The position numbers and the translations under genes are program-made. Under the pieces are notes generated by a model. That model was given only the letters and a program-made list of their open reading frames with translations. It did no database searches and was not told the DNA's origin. Below are positions 7,488 to 15,695 of a stretch of 25,871 nucleotides of DNA, one piece after another (the stretch's first letter is position 1; the number at the start of each line of letters is the position of its first letter). Origin of the DNA: Vulcanimicrobiota bacterium (GTDB taxonomy: Bacteria > Vulcanimicrobiota > Xenobia > Xenobiales > JADMJV01); NCBI GenBank assembly GCA_023447635.1, contig JAEXNA010000129.1, forward strand, positions 1 through 25,871, given 5' to 3'.

Positions 7488-10400
7488 TCAGGCTCCGACC
7501 GCTTTGCCTTCGGCGCTGGAGCGCACCATGGCGTCCAGGCGTCGGTCCGAGCGGCGCAGGCGTTCGGAGAGCACCTTGAAGATGGTGAAAGCGATCTCGG
7601 GCATCACGTAGACCAACTCTTTGAGCTGCTCGCCCTTCAAGACCAGCAGGCGCGCCTCTTTGGAGACGCGAGCGGCGGCGCTGCGCGGCTCGTTGTCCAG
7701 GATGGCCATCTCGCCAAAGTAGGACCCCGGCCCCACCGTGGCCAGCAGGAACGGCTCCGGGGTCTCGAGCTTGATCAGGATCTCGACCTCGCCTTCGACC
7801 ACGATGAACATCTCATCGCCCACGTCGCCCTCGGAGAAAATCAGCTCTTCCCGAGTGTAGTGCTGCTCGCTCAAGCAAAGATGGATCGCCTCGAGCTGTT
7901 CCAGCGTCATAGCGGCGAAGAGCGGCACGCTCTGCAGCATCAGCAGATGTTCCATGAGCACCCCCTCTTCCCGTTGGCGCGGCTCGCTCCCTGGTTCTCC
8001 GTCGTCTTCGAAGCCGTCTTCGCGAAGGCAGGCGTAGGCGGCCAGCCGCAGCCAGCGGTCGTTGCAGCATTCCAGCTGGGCCAGCAGTGTCCGTCGCTCG
8101 CGAGGTGGCGGAACGCGACCCGCCAGCGCCCGTTCGCGCTCGATGATGTCGCCTTCTTCCAAAAGGTGAACCAGGATCGCGGTGGACTCGCGCACCCCCA
8201 GATTTGAGAGCACCTCCAGAGCGTCGGCCCGGATACGCGCGTGAGCAAAGCGAAGCACCTTTTCCACCGAGCTCACCACCTTCGACTCTTCCAGCGCCTC
8301 GAGCAGACGGAAGCAGGTGGAGAGATCGCGCGCCGCCGAGTCCCGCAGCGCCAGCACCAGGAACCCTTCGGCTGTGGCGACCGCAGCCTCCCCCTGGCCC
8401 CGCTCCGCCCCCTGGCCGGCCAGGAGTCGAGCCTCGAGCTTGGCCGCCTCCAACGAGTGCAGCCAGGCGCGTTTGGCGCGCCGAATGCTCTCGGCGGCAA
8501 AAAGCGGACGCGCCTCTTCCGAGGATAGCTGGCCCAGGGCCCGGATGGCGCTATGGCAGAGGTGACTCTCGGAGGAGGCCAGGGCGTCCTCCAACAGCGC
8601 TTTCCCAGCGCTACCCAGCGCTACGAAGCGGCTCACCGTGGTCTGACGCACCTCGCGGTCAGGGTCGGAAAGGCCGCGGTAAAGCAGCTGTAGCTCCTCC
8701 CCTCCCACCTGATCCCGGCCGTCGACTAGCGCCTTCAGCGCCTCCAGCCGCACCCGGGCCACCGGCGAGGCGAACAGCCGGGCCAGCTCGTCGAGAGCGG
8801 GCGGGGCTTCCAGCCGACAGAGCGTGCGAAGCGCGGCCTGCTGCTCGCCGGGGTGAGAGCCTTCCAGGGCGGTACGGGCAAAATCCAAGAGACCGATCGG
8901 CAGGCGAGCCAGGGCAGCCAGGCGGTAATCGCTACGGTCCGAACGCAGCATGTCTTTGAGAGTCGCCTCCTGCACCGGTTGGCACCTGGCCGCCGCCTCG
9001 GCTCGCACCTCCGGGTCCGGGTCGGCCAGCAGGCCGTTGACCAGAGCCCCCGCCGTAGGGGCCAGGTTGCGCAAGGCGTACAGGCGAATCCGGGGGCTCA
9101 CGTCGCCCAGCGCCTTGCGCAGGTAGAGGTCGGCCTGCAGAGGGCCCAGAGAGACTAGCGACTGCAAGCAGACGAAGCGCACCCTGGCATCGCCGTGATC
9201 AAAGGAGTCCTGCAGCGGCTTGAGGATGTTCCGTTCCAACAACGCGCGGCTAAGCTCTTCGAGGATCGGCAGCTGGGCCGAGCCGGTGGCCAGGGCGTTC
9301 CACAGCTGCACCAGCTTCCGTGAAGGCAAAGTTTCCAGGGTCGAGGACGAGTGGGACAGCTCGACCCTCCCCTCCCGGATCGCCACCAACAGCTGTTCCA
9401 GGTAGTCACGCTTCATGCGCATGTTGGTGACCAGGAAACAGCAAGCCAGCACGAACCCTCCCCCGCACAGCACGGGAGACGCCCCAACTTCGTTCGGATG
9501 CAGGCTCTCCCAGAGCATCAGAAAGAGCCCCGCAATAGCCATGCCCGAATAGACGACCATGCCTTCCAGGAACGCCCTCATTCGACCCCGCAGGCGAGCC
9601 GGTAAGGCGTTGAAGATCAGGTTCCGTACGGGCGCCGCCAGCGCGTTCTCTAGCGTTTCTCGGTTCAGACGAGCAAAGATCGCTGTTCCCAGTCCGGGGC
9701 TGAAGCCCAAGGCGCCAAACGCGGCCAGGGTGAGCATCGGATGCACCAGATTGGTGTTGGCGATGCCGAATCGTCGCAGCAAGAGCGGCGTGATGGCGAT
9801 CTCGAGCACCAGTTCCAGGGCGTTGGCCCCGGCCAGGAACTTGCCGAAGAACGAGGCCAGGTCGTCAGAGTCAGGATAGGCCGTCAGGAAAAGCGACGAG
9901 TAGATGTACTGGCTGACAAACAGCGACATCACCATAAAAAGCGCCGACAGCACCATCAGCCGTCCCAGGCGCGAGCCGCGCAGGTAGCGGATCGAGCTTC
10001 GCACCCCGTCCATGGAGGTCTCGTCGGCCTCTTCGATCTCCAGCGGACCCCAGCGCCGCAGATCGGCCCGGTTGCGCTTCAGCCACCCCGCCGCCAGGAG
10101 CGAGCAGGCGACCCAGCCCCACAGGAGGATGGTCGACCCGCCCTCTAACGAGGCCAAAACGGTGGCAAGGACCCCCCCACACAACCCGCCCAGACTGGAC
10201 CCGATGGTGAACAGCGGGAACAGTCGTTTGGAGCCCAGGGTGTCGAAGAAGTCGCCGGTGAAGGTCCAAAAATGGTTGGTGCAGATAGCAAAGTTGGCGT
10301 AATACAGGCAGTACAACACCACCAGGGCGGCGGAACGCGCGGCCGGAACGAACCGCTCGGCCAGGGCCGCCAGCGCGATGGCGCTGGAGAAGATCAGCAG

Positions 10401-10697
10401 GATGCGGATGAAATAGTTATCGTTGCGCGAGTTGTCCACGCCAACGGCGTAGACCAGGCTTCCGAGCACGGTCGAAACCGAGGCCAACACGAACACCTTG
10501 GGCAGCACTCCCCCCCCGAGGTGCGCCAGCAGCAGCGACTCGGCCCCGACCAGACCGAGGGTCTGGCCCAGCACCAGCATCCCCGCCAGCAAGAAGAAAA
10601 ACAGAAAACGGTCGCGCTCTTGCGCCCGTACCGAGGGGAAAAGGCGGGTCCAGATCACGCCAGCGACCTGGCCTTTCTCGAACGCCAGCGACGCCAT
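7488..10697 (-). CDS. NTT/MFS-like transporter fused to HEAT repeats and a cyclic-nucleotide-binding domain
   Basis: A protein of about 1069 aa in three parts. Residues about 1-415 form a 10-12-helix membrane domain resembling the ATP/ADP translocase (NTT) branch of the major facilitator fold. About 440-880 are HEAT-like helical repeats, with many copies of the D-DPEVRAEAA or LSDPDREVRQTTVSRF type. About 918-1060 is a Crp-type cyclic-nucleotide-binding domain with FSEGDVGDEMFIVVEGEVEI and the phosphate-binding cassette FGEMAILDNEPRSAA (about 994-1008), keeping the key Arg. A nucleotide-gated membrane protein is the simplest reading; substrate and ligand are unknown. Possible starts are TTG 10715, ATG 10697 (used here) and GTG 10658. 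The GTG overlaps the upstream DUF4126 stop as GTGA, suggesting coupled translation. Confidence 0.85.
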   Translation of the reverse strand: MASLAFEKGQVAGVIWTRLFPSVRAQERDRFLFFFLLAGMLVLGQTLGLVGAESLLLAHLGGGVLPKVFVLASVSTVLGSLVYAVGVDNSRNDNYFIRILLIFSSAIALAALAERFVPAARSAALVVLYCLYYANFAICTNHFWTFTGDFFDTLGSKRLFPLFTIGSSLGGLCGGVLATVLASLEGGSTILLWGWVACSLLAAGWLKRNRADLRRWGPLEIEEADETSMDGVRSSIRYLRGSRLGRLMVLSALFMVMSLFVSQYIYSSLFLTAYPDSDDLASFFGKFLAGANALELVLEIAITPLLLRRFGIANTNLVHPMLTLAAFGALGFSPGLGTAIFARLNRETLENALAAPVRNLIFNALPARLRGRMRAFLEGMVVYSGMAIAGLFLMLWESLHPNEVGASPVLCGGGFVLACCFLVTNMRMKRDYLEQLLVAIREGRVELSHSSSTLETLPSRKLVQLWNALATGSAQLPILEELSRALLERNILKPLQDSFDHGDARVRFVCLQSLVSLGPLQADLYLRKALGDVSPRIRLYALRNLAPTAGALVNGLLADPDPEVRAEAAARCQPVQEATLKDMLRSDRSDYRLAALARLPIGLLDFARTALEGSHPGEQQAALRTLCRLEAPPALDELARLFASPVARVRLEALKALVDGRDQVGGEELQLLYRGLSDPDREVRQTTVSRFVALGSAGKALLEDALASSESHLCHSAIRALGQLSSEEARPLFAAESIRRAKRAWLHSLEAAKLEARLLAGQGAERGQGEAAVATAEGFLVLALRDSAARDLSTCFRLLEALEESKVVSSVEKVLRFAHARIRADALEVLSNLGVRESTAILVHLLEEGDIIERERALAGRVPPPRERRTLLAQLECCNDRWLRLAAYACLREDGFEDDGEPGSEPRQREEGVLMEHLLMLQSVPLFAAMTLEQLEAIHLCLSEQHYTREELIFSEGDVGDEMFIVVEGEVEILIKLETPEPFLLATVGPGSYFGEMAILDNEPRSAAARVSKEARLLVLKGEQLKELVYVMPEIAFTIFKVLSERLRRSDRRLDAMVRSSAEGKAVGA

Positions 10698-11236
10698 AGC
10701 CTGAGCGAGAGCCAAACTCCGAGGATGGCGAACAGCACGGCGAAAACGGGCAGCAAGGCCGCCAGCACCACGGCCGCGCCCGCCGAAAGGTCTTCCAGGG
10801 CCGACAGGGCCGGAGCGGCCGTCCCACCGCTGACCGCGTTGCTTCCCAGGCGCAGCAGACTTTTGCCCAGGTGGATCGGTAGCGTCGTCGCGCCCGCCAG
10901 GACCAGAGCCGAAACGTAAGCAAAGGTAGGGTCGGTTGGCGACAACACCGCCACCACGGATACGCCTCCGGCCAGCGGCCTCAGGAAGGTCATCAAGCTG
11001 TCCAGGGCGTGGTCGACGGCGGGAAACTTATCGGCCAGCACCTCGACGGTGGTGGCCATCGAGAGCACCATCATCCCGGTGTCGCCCGAAATCCAGCCGA
11101 ACCCCTGGCCCAGAGTGTGCCCTGCCATCAGGTGGTATCGCTCCATCACCCCGAGCACGAACAGCGGCAGGAAGGCGCGGAATCCGGCAGCCGCAGACAG
11201 CGTCACCCCAAGCGCTATGGACCAGACGAGCTCCAT
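10655..11236 (-). CDS. DUF4126 membrane protein
   Basis: A 193-aa polytopic membrane protein matching DUF4126: MELVWSIALGVTLSAAAGFRAFLPLFVLG at the N-terminus, then a soluble or re-entrant middle (ADKFPAVDHALDSL) and further hydrophobic helices (about 95-115 and 150-180), ending in an Arg/Lys-rich cytosolic tail (RLWRRWRSRKARS). Family function is unknown. The stop TGA overlaps a GTG start candidate of the downstream transporter-HEAT-cNMP gene, so the two are likely co-translated. The upstream FAD dehydrogenase ends only 42 bases before it, so all three may share a transcript. Confidence 0.85.
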   Translation of the reverse strand: MELVWSIALGVTLSAAAGFRAFLPLFVLGVMERYHLMAGHTLGQGFGWISGDTGMMVLSMATTVEVLADKFPAVDHALDSLMTFLRPLAGGVSVVAVLSPTDPTFAYVSALVLAGATTLPIHLGKSLLRLGSNAVSGGTAAPALSALEDLSAGAAVVLAALLPVFAVLFAILGVWLSLRLWRRWRSRKARSLA

Positions 11237-11278
11237 TGGCCGTTAGCTTATCGCCAGAGGGGAAATCTCCCGCTGGAT

Positions 11279-12832
11279 CTAACCGGTCGGGATCGAGGCC
11301 GCCACGGCTTCGGCTACCCGCTGTCCATCCATCGCCGCTGACACGATCCCGCCGGCGTACCCCGCCCCTTCCCCACACGGGTAAAGGTTCTCGAGGTCGG
11401 GGTGGGCCAGGCTCTTCCCGTCTCGGGGTACCCGCACGGGCGACGAGGTGCGCGACTCGACCCCGACGATCACCGCTTCGGGGTGGAGAAAGCCTTTGAG
11501 CGCTTCGCCGAACTTGCCGAACGAGTAGGCCAGCGCCTGGGCCAGTCGAGCCGGGAGGATGCGGCGCATGTCGACCGGGACCACTCCGGGGATGTAGGAG
11601 ACTCGGGGCAGGTCCAAGGACGGTCGGTCCTGCAGGAAGTCGTTCAGGCGTTGAGCCGGCGCCTTCTGGGAGCCGTCTTCGTTGGCGGCGAAGGCCGCCT
11701 GCTCGACCGCGCTTTGAAAGGCCAGCCCGGCAAGAGCGCCGTGCTGCTCGCGATAAGGGGCGACGTCTTCCTCGGTCACCGTGGTCACGATACCGCTGTT
11801 AGCCCAGCGCGAGTCGCGCCGAGACATCGACATGCCGTTCACCACGACCTCGCCAGGGGCGGTGGCCGACGGCACCATCAGACCGCCCGGACACATGCAG
11901 AAAGAGTAGACGTCGGCTTCGGCCAGTCGGTAAGCGGCCGCCGGTAGGTGCGGATCGCGCGGCTCCTGGCGGTACTGGATGGTGTCGATCACGCTCTGCG
12001 GATGCTCGACGCGTACTCCCAGGGCGAAAGTCTTGCTCTCGATGGTCAGCCCGTGGCGGTCGAGCATGAAGAAGATATCGCGGGCCGAATGGCCGGTGGC
12101 CAGCACCACAGCGTCGCCCTCGACCACCTCTCCTCCCTCTAAGACAACACCGCGCAGGTGACCGTCGGTCAGGACCAGGTCGGTCACGTAGCTATCAAAG
12201 CGCACCTCGCCGCCGTGAGCTTCGATGCTGGCCCGCAGGTTCTCGACCACATAGGGAAGTTTGTTCGAACCGATATGAGGGTGGGTATCGACGAGAATGC
12301 TTGGCTTGGCGCCGTGGTCGACCAGAATCTGTAACACCTTCTGGATATCGCCCCGCTTACCGGATCGGGTGTACAGCTTTCCGTCCGAATAGGTCCCGGC
12401 CCCGCCTTCTCCAAAACAGTAGTTCGAGTGGGGGTTGACCGTATCGTGCTGGGTGATAGCGCGCAGGTCGTAACGGCGAGACTTGACGTCTTTGCCGCGC
12501 TCGAGCACGATCGGTCGAACACCGCGCAGCAGCAGTTCGAGAGCGCAGAAGTAGCCGGCAGGTCCGGCCCCGACAATCACCACGCGACCGCGCTGGGACT
12601 CGGGCGCCTCGTCCATAATGGGTGATCGGAGCGGCGGCGCCGACCCTTTCCACAGGTCGAGCAGCAAAACGACCTTCGGCTCGCCCTTGCGGGCGTCGAT
12701 CGAGCGCCGTGTCATGACCATGGCAAAGCTGCCCAGCGGCCAACCGCTGGCGGCGGCGGCCTGACGCTCGACCTCCTGGGGGTCAGCGGCCTGGGCGGGA
12801 GTCAGTTTCAGTTCGAGACGACGGGGCTTCAT
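11279..12832 (-). CDS. FAD-dependent dehydrogenase, COG2509 type
   Basis: A 517-aa flavoprotein. An N-terminal region of about 75 residues (ELKLTPAQAADPQEVERQ) comes before a Rossmann FAD site VVIVGAGPAGYFCALEL (about 84-100) with the Glu of LERG (about 110-113). Next is the family signature NPHSNYCFGEGGAGTYSDGK (about 133-152). Later motifs are VVLATGHSARDIFFMLDRHG and a C-terminal FAD contact, LYPCGEGAGYAGGIVSAAMDG. This matches the uncharacterised FAD-dependent dehydrogenases of COG2509, with full length and all motifs kept. The substrate is unknown. The gene follows the PPOX gene by 23 bases and precedes DUF4126 by 42 bases on the same strand, consistent with an operon. Confidence 0.9.
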   Translation of the reverse strand: MKPRRLELKLTPAQAADPQEVERQAAAASGWPLGSFAMVMTRRSIDARKGEPKVVLLLDLWKGSAPPLRSPIMDEAPESQRGRVVIVGAGPAGYFCALELLLRGVRPIVLERGKDVKSRRYDLRAITQHDTVNPHSNYCFGEGGAGTYSDGKLYTRSGKRGDIQKVLQILVDHGAKPSILVDTHPHIGSNKLPYVVENLRASIEAHGGEVRFDSYVTDLVLTDGHLRGVVLEGGEVVEGDAVVLATGHSARDIFFMLDRHGLTIESKTFALGVRVEHPQSVIDTIQYRQEPRDPHLPAAAYRLAEADVYSFCMCPGGLMVPSATAPGEVVVNGMSMSRRDSRWANSGIVTTVTEEDVAPYREQHGALAGLAFQSAVEQAAFAANEDGSQKAPAQRLNDFLQDRPSLDLPRVSYIPGVVPVDMRRILPARLAQALAYSFGKFGEALKGFLHPEAVIVGVESRTSSPVRVPRDGKSLAHPDLENLYPCGEGAGYAGGIVSAAMDGQRVAEAVAASIPTG

Positions 12833-12855
12833 CGGGGAGGGGAAGGATAGGGCGG

Positions 12856-13251
12856 TTAGCCCATACCCGTAAAGTGGGTGGGCTCGATCTTATAGATCAC
12901 GCGGGTTTCCTGGGCGTTCCGGTACGGGTAGCTGTCCACGCCCATGTAGCGATGGGCCAGGAAATCGATGTGGGCGTCGGCGCCTTCTTCGGTGATCTCG
13001 GTGACCTTGCCGCGGACTTCGACGTAGCGGTAAGGGTTGGCGGGGTCGACAATGGTGCCGGAGAAGGCCGGGCGGGCCTTCATGTTGCGGTCTTTGAGTC
13101 GGCCCTTGGCCGAATTGATCCAGATCGCGCCGTCCTTGTAGTGGAACCAGACGGGCGAGGTCTGAGGGCTGCCGTCCTCGTTGATAGTAGCCATCACGAT
13201 CAACTGCTTGCTCTCGAGAAGATCCTGGTATTTATCCTGTGCGCTTGCCAT
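12856..13251 (-). CDS. PPOX-class (FMN/F420 split-barrel) oxidoreductase
   Basis: A 131-aa split-barrel protein of the pyridoxamine-5'-phosphate-oxidase-like superfamily, close to the PPOX-class F420-dependent group. Typical segments are MATINEDGSPQTSPVWFHYKDG (about 20-41), INSAKGRLKDRNMKARP and YRYVEVRGKVTEITEEGADAHIDFLAHRYMG. It probably binds FMN or F420 and reduces a small organic substrate, which cannot be named. The ATG at 13251 (MASAQDKYQDLL) matches the usual N-terminus and length. The in-frame start at 13323 would add 24 Arg/Ser-rich residues unlike the family. It is the first gene of a minus-strand run leading into the FAD dehydrogenase; the two redox enzymes may work together (inference). 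Confidence 0.85.
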   Translation of the reverse strand: MASAQDKYQDLLESKQLIVMATINEDGSPQTSPVWFHYKDGAIWINSAKGRLKDRNMKARPAFSGTIVDPANPYRYVEVRGKVTEITEEGADAHIDFLAHRYMGVDSYPYRNAQETRVIYKIEPTHFTGMG

Positions 13252-13409
13252 GCCGGTAGCTTGACGACGGACCCAGGATTTCCCTTTCGTCCGCCTTCCA
13301 GCGAAAGATGAACGGCCCGGCAATCTTTCTCGCGGAACTGTTTACAAAGTTTACCCCGTGGAAACGATTTCGCCCGGTCGAGGCGGGGCCGGGCCGCTAT
13401 GATAGCCCT

Positions 13410-13495
13410 ACAAGCGATTAAGCACACCGCCGAGCCAACAAGCGTTGTGGACCTCCTGCTAAATTCCTCAAAACTGGCTCGGCGGCTTTTTTTTT
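13410..13495 (+). ncRNA. Candidate small RNA or leader attenuator of about 86 nt
   Basis: A -10-like TATGAT (13398-13403) predicts a start near A13410. The transcript would end at the intrinsic terminator at 13495. The only plus-strand gene nearby is the dehydratase downstream, so the terminator has no upstream gene to end. Either a short independent RNA is made or the terminator controls read-through into the dehydratase. The loop of the terminator stem holds ACCTCCTGCT, complementary to Shine-Dalgarno sequences, and a minihairpin ACAA-GCG-TTGT. I see no -35 box and do not recognise a known RNA family. Confidence 0.45.
13427..13495 (+). terminator. Orphan intrinsic terminator upstream of the pterin dehydratase gene
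   Basis: Perfect 11-bp arms CCGCCGAGCCA (13427-13437) and TGGCTCGGCGG (13475-13485) enclose a 37-base loop. They are followed by C and nine T residues (13487-13495). The T run lies only on the plus-strand side, which fixes the direction. Confidence 0.75.
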
Positions 13496-13562
13496 GTCTC
13501 CGGACCCGGGAGCCTGGTGGTGGGAAGGCGCGCGCCCGTTCGGTTGCGAAGGCGCCCGAACA

Positions 13563-13931
13563 ATGAGCGAACTAAGCAACGAGACATGTGAAGCCTGCCG
13601 CTTCGACGCCCCCCTGGTGCGCGACGACGAACGCGTCGAACTGGGACATCAGGTCCCCGACTGGGAGACCGTCCGGGTCGATGAGGTCGAGCGGCTTCGC
13701 CGCATTTTTCAACTCAAGGACTATCAGCAGGCGGTAGCTTTCACCAACCACATCGCCGAAGTGGCCGAGCGGGAGGACCATCATCCCCTGATCGTGCTGG
13801 AATGGGGCAAGGTCACCGTGGAGTGGTGGACCCACAAGATCAAGGGGCTGCATCGCAACGATTTTATCTCGGCTGCCAAAACCGACCGGATCTTTGCCGA
13901 TCTGACGGGCGGCACCCAGGTCACGGCGTGA
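13563..13931 (+). CDS. Pterin-4a-carbinolamine dehydratase (4a-hydroxytetrahydrobiopterin dehydratase)
   Basis: A 122-aa protein of the PCD/PhhB/DCoH family, which dehydrates 4a-hydroxytetrahydropterin during recycling of pterin cofactor for aromatic amino acid hydroxylases. The active-site set is intact: EDHHP (His73 and His74) and His91 in VEWWTHKIKGLHRNDF. The N-terminal CEACRFDAPLV segment is typical of a bacterial subgroup. ATG 13563 gives the usual family length; the in-frame start at 13494 would lie just after the terminator T run and add 23 unrelated residues. No phenylalanine hydroxylase gene is in this window, so the pterin-using partner is elsewhere, or the enzyme repairs other pterins. 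Its stop overlaps the next gene as GTGA. Confidence 0.92.
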   Translation: MSELSNETCEACRFDAPLVRDDERVELGHQVPDWETVRVDEVERLRRIFQLKDYQQAVAFTNHIAEVAEREDHHPLIVLEWGKVTVEWWTHKIKGLHRNDFISAAKTDRIFADLTGGTQVTA

Positions 13932-14473
13932 AGCGGGTTCTGGGTCTGGGCCTGGCTCTCCTTATGGCGAGCCCAACGCTGGCTGACGGACTCTTTGACC
14001 GACTGCACGCGCTGGGCGGCGGCAGCTACCCCGGTCGCATGACCTTCCCGGTCGACCCCGCTCACGAGATGAACAAGCCCATGCTCATCACGGTTCAGGC
14101 GGTATCGGAAGAGGAGATCCGGATCCCTTTGCAGGTGGGAGAAGACCGCTCGCGGACCTGGATCCTTACCCGCTCGGACAGCGGAGTGTTGCTAAAACAC
14201 GACCACCGGCACGCCGACGGAACCCCGGACGAGATCACCAACTACGGGGGTCTTGCCACTCACGCCGAACTGGGTAACCTGCTGGTCTTCCCCGCCGACG
14301 ATGACACCGCCCGCCTGCTGCCCGAGGCCGCCAGCAACGCCTGGAGCCTGCGCCTTTCGCCCGACGGCCGCCAGCTTTTCTACTATCTCGAGCGGCAAAG
14401 CCAGCCGAGATTTGAAGCGGCTTTCGATCTTGTCGCTAACCCAGCACCAGTTCCAGCCGGGGACGCTGACTAA
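13928..14473 (+). CDS. Secreted conserved hypothetical protein
   Basis: A 181-aa product with a clear signal peptide (MKRVLGLGLALLMASPTLA, cut before DG). The GTG start at 13928 overlaps the dehydratase stop (GTGA), so the two are probably translated together. The mature part is a mixed, beta-rich sequence with a segment HDHRHADGTPDEITNYGGLA (about 98-117) that I have seen in uncharacterised secreted proteins of other bacteria. No enzymatic motif is evident. The His/Asp-rich HDHRHADG stretch could bind metal, which is speculative. It may sit in the periplasm or at the cell surface. Its 3' end overlaps the convergent 370-aa gene by 38 bases. Confidence 0.8.
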   Translation: MKRVLGLGLALLMASPTLADGLFDRLHALGGGSYPGRMTFPVDPAHEMNKPMLITVQAVSEEEIRIPLQVGEDRSRTWILTRSDSGVLLKHDHRHADGTPDEITNYGGLATHAELGNLLVFPADDDTARLLPEAASNAWSLRLSPDGRQLFYYLERQSQPRFEAAFDLVANPAPVPAGDAD

Positions 14474-15548
14474 ACGCCTTGAGCGAATCGTGAAAGCTGC
14501 CGCCCAGGGCGTTGTAAGGACGTCCCAGGGTGGGTAGCCGGCCCTGCAGCGCTCTCGTGCCCTGCCCTCGGCGGATCAGATCGTCGATCGGCCGGTCGGT
14601 CTGGCGAGCCGCCTCCCCCATCGAGTCCAGCCCCGCCGCCCGGCGGCGGGCCACCCCCAGGGCGAGCGCTTCGGGGAACAGGCTGCCGGGGTCCAGCTTA
14701 TGCCATTCTCGCAGATCCAGGCCGGGCCGGTCGCCGGGGCAGAAGATCTCGATATCCAGCGCCCCCGTGGGCCCGAGCAGACGAACCGGCCCGGTCAGCG
14801 CTCCGTCGCGAATCCAGTGGACGCGAGCCGCCCCTTCGCCCGGCGCCGCCCGAGCCAGGCTGACCATCAGGGAACAGCGCTGGGTCGAAGGCAGCAGGCG
14901 CGGACCCGAAACCAGCCGAGGGGCCAGGATCTGTCGGGGGTCGCCCTGCATCGAGAAGAACCGCTCGTTGCCCATGGCTGGCTCCATCCAGTTCATAAGG
15001 GCTCGGCGCTGACCGCTGAAAACCGGCTGTTGGCTGATCAGCGCTCGCCCGATCATCACCGGCAGCGGGCAGTATTTGACCCGCTCCTTGAGTACCCTCA
15101 GTTCGGCCGCCCAGCGCGAGGAAAGGGGCGAAGCGCGACCGGGGGCTTCCAGGAAGAGCGAAAGGTTGGCCGAGGCGCCTTCGAACTCGTCGTGCTTGAC
15201 CTCTTTGATGGTGCCTTGCTCGAGCGTTACGATCTGGCGCTGGTAGCCATCACGGGAGCTCAGGCGCACCGTTCCAGGAAACGACTCCAGCCCGTCGAGC
15301 GCCCCGACGAAGGGACGATGAGCGGGGTCCGCGGGGTGGCGACCGCTACGGAACTGCTCGGCTAACTGACGGGCCCCGGCGGTGACCGGGCCAAAGATGT
15401 GCGCTTCGGCCGAGTTGGAACGGAAGGTAAAGTTGACCTGCTGCGCGCCGCCCGCCACCGCGCCTTGCACCCACTTCACCGTCCACAGGCCGGGGGCGGT
15501 AGAGGCGCCCAGCCCGTTCAACCACGCCCGTAAACTTTCGTCGGTCAC
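14436..15548 (-). CDS. Unrecognised 370-aa protein
   Basis: I do not recognise this protein with confidence. It begins MTDESLRAWLNGLGAS, has no signal peptide or transmembrane helix, and is a mixed alpha/beta, Arg-rich sequence. The stretch RVKYCPLPVMIGRALIS (about 157-173) and the later VHWIRDGALTGPVRLLG recall the region after the ATP-binding part in some Hsp90/GHKL-like proteins. The GHKL nucleotide-binding boxes are absent, so this is only a hint. The GTG start at 15548 is forced by an in-frame TAG two codons upstream and has no good ribosome site. The gene stands alone between converging and diverging neighbours. Confidence 0.7.
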   Translation of the reverse strand: MTDESLRAWLNGLGASTAPGLWTVKWVQGAVAGGAQQVNFTFRSNSAEAHIFGPVTAGARQLAEQFRSGRHPADPAHRPFVGALDGLESFPGTVRLSSRDGYQRQIVTLEQGTIKEVKHDEFEGASANLSLFLEAPGRASPLSSRWAAELRVLKERVKYCPLPVMIGRALISQQPVFSGQRRALMNWMEPAMGNERFFSMQGDPRQILAPRLVSGPRLLPSTQRCSLMVSLARAAPGEGAARVHWIRDGALTGPVRLLGPTGALDIEIFCPGDRPGLDLREWHKLDPGSLFPEALALGVARRRAAGLDSMGEAARQTDRPIDDLIRRGQGTRALQGRLPTLGRPYNALGGSFHDSLKAFSQRPRLELVLG

Positions 15549-15695
15549 CCAGCGCTATTTGGTGCCCGACGACCGTCATCCTACAGAGGTAGGAAAGCGA
15601 GGTGGGAAATCACCCCGGTTCAACGGTTAGGAAATCCGGTAAAGTCGTGCGAGAGGGCGAAGGCGTTGGCGGAGGTCCCCTAGAAGCGACCCACT

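Larger units (their letters stand above)
13252..13562. other. 310-base non-coding gap between divergent genes
   Basis: No convincing gene lies here. It holds the upstream region of the PPOX gene (minus strand), a TATGAT -10-like box at 13398-13403, a plus-strand terminator hairpin at 13427-13495, and a small hairpin before the dehydratase start. The hairpin arms are GTTCGG (13538-13543) and CCGAAC (13556-13561), and its loop carries the weak ribosome site GAAGG. This is the largest intergenic space in the window. Confidence 0.7.
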
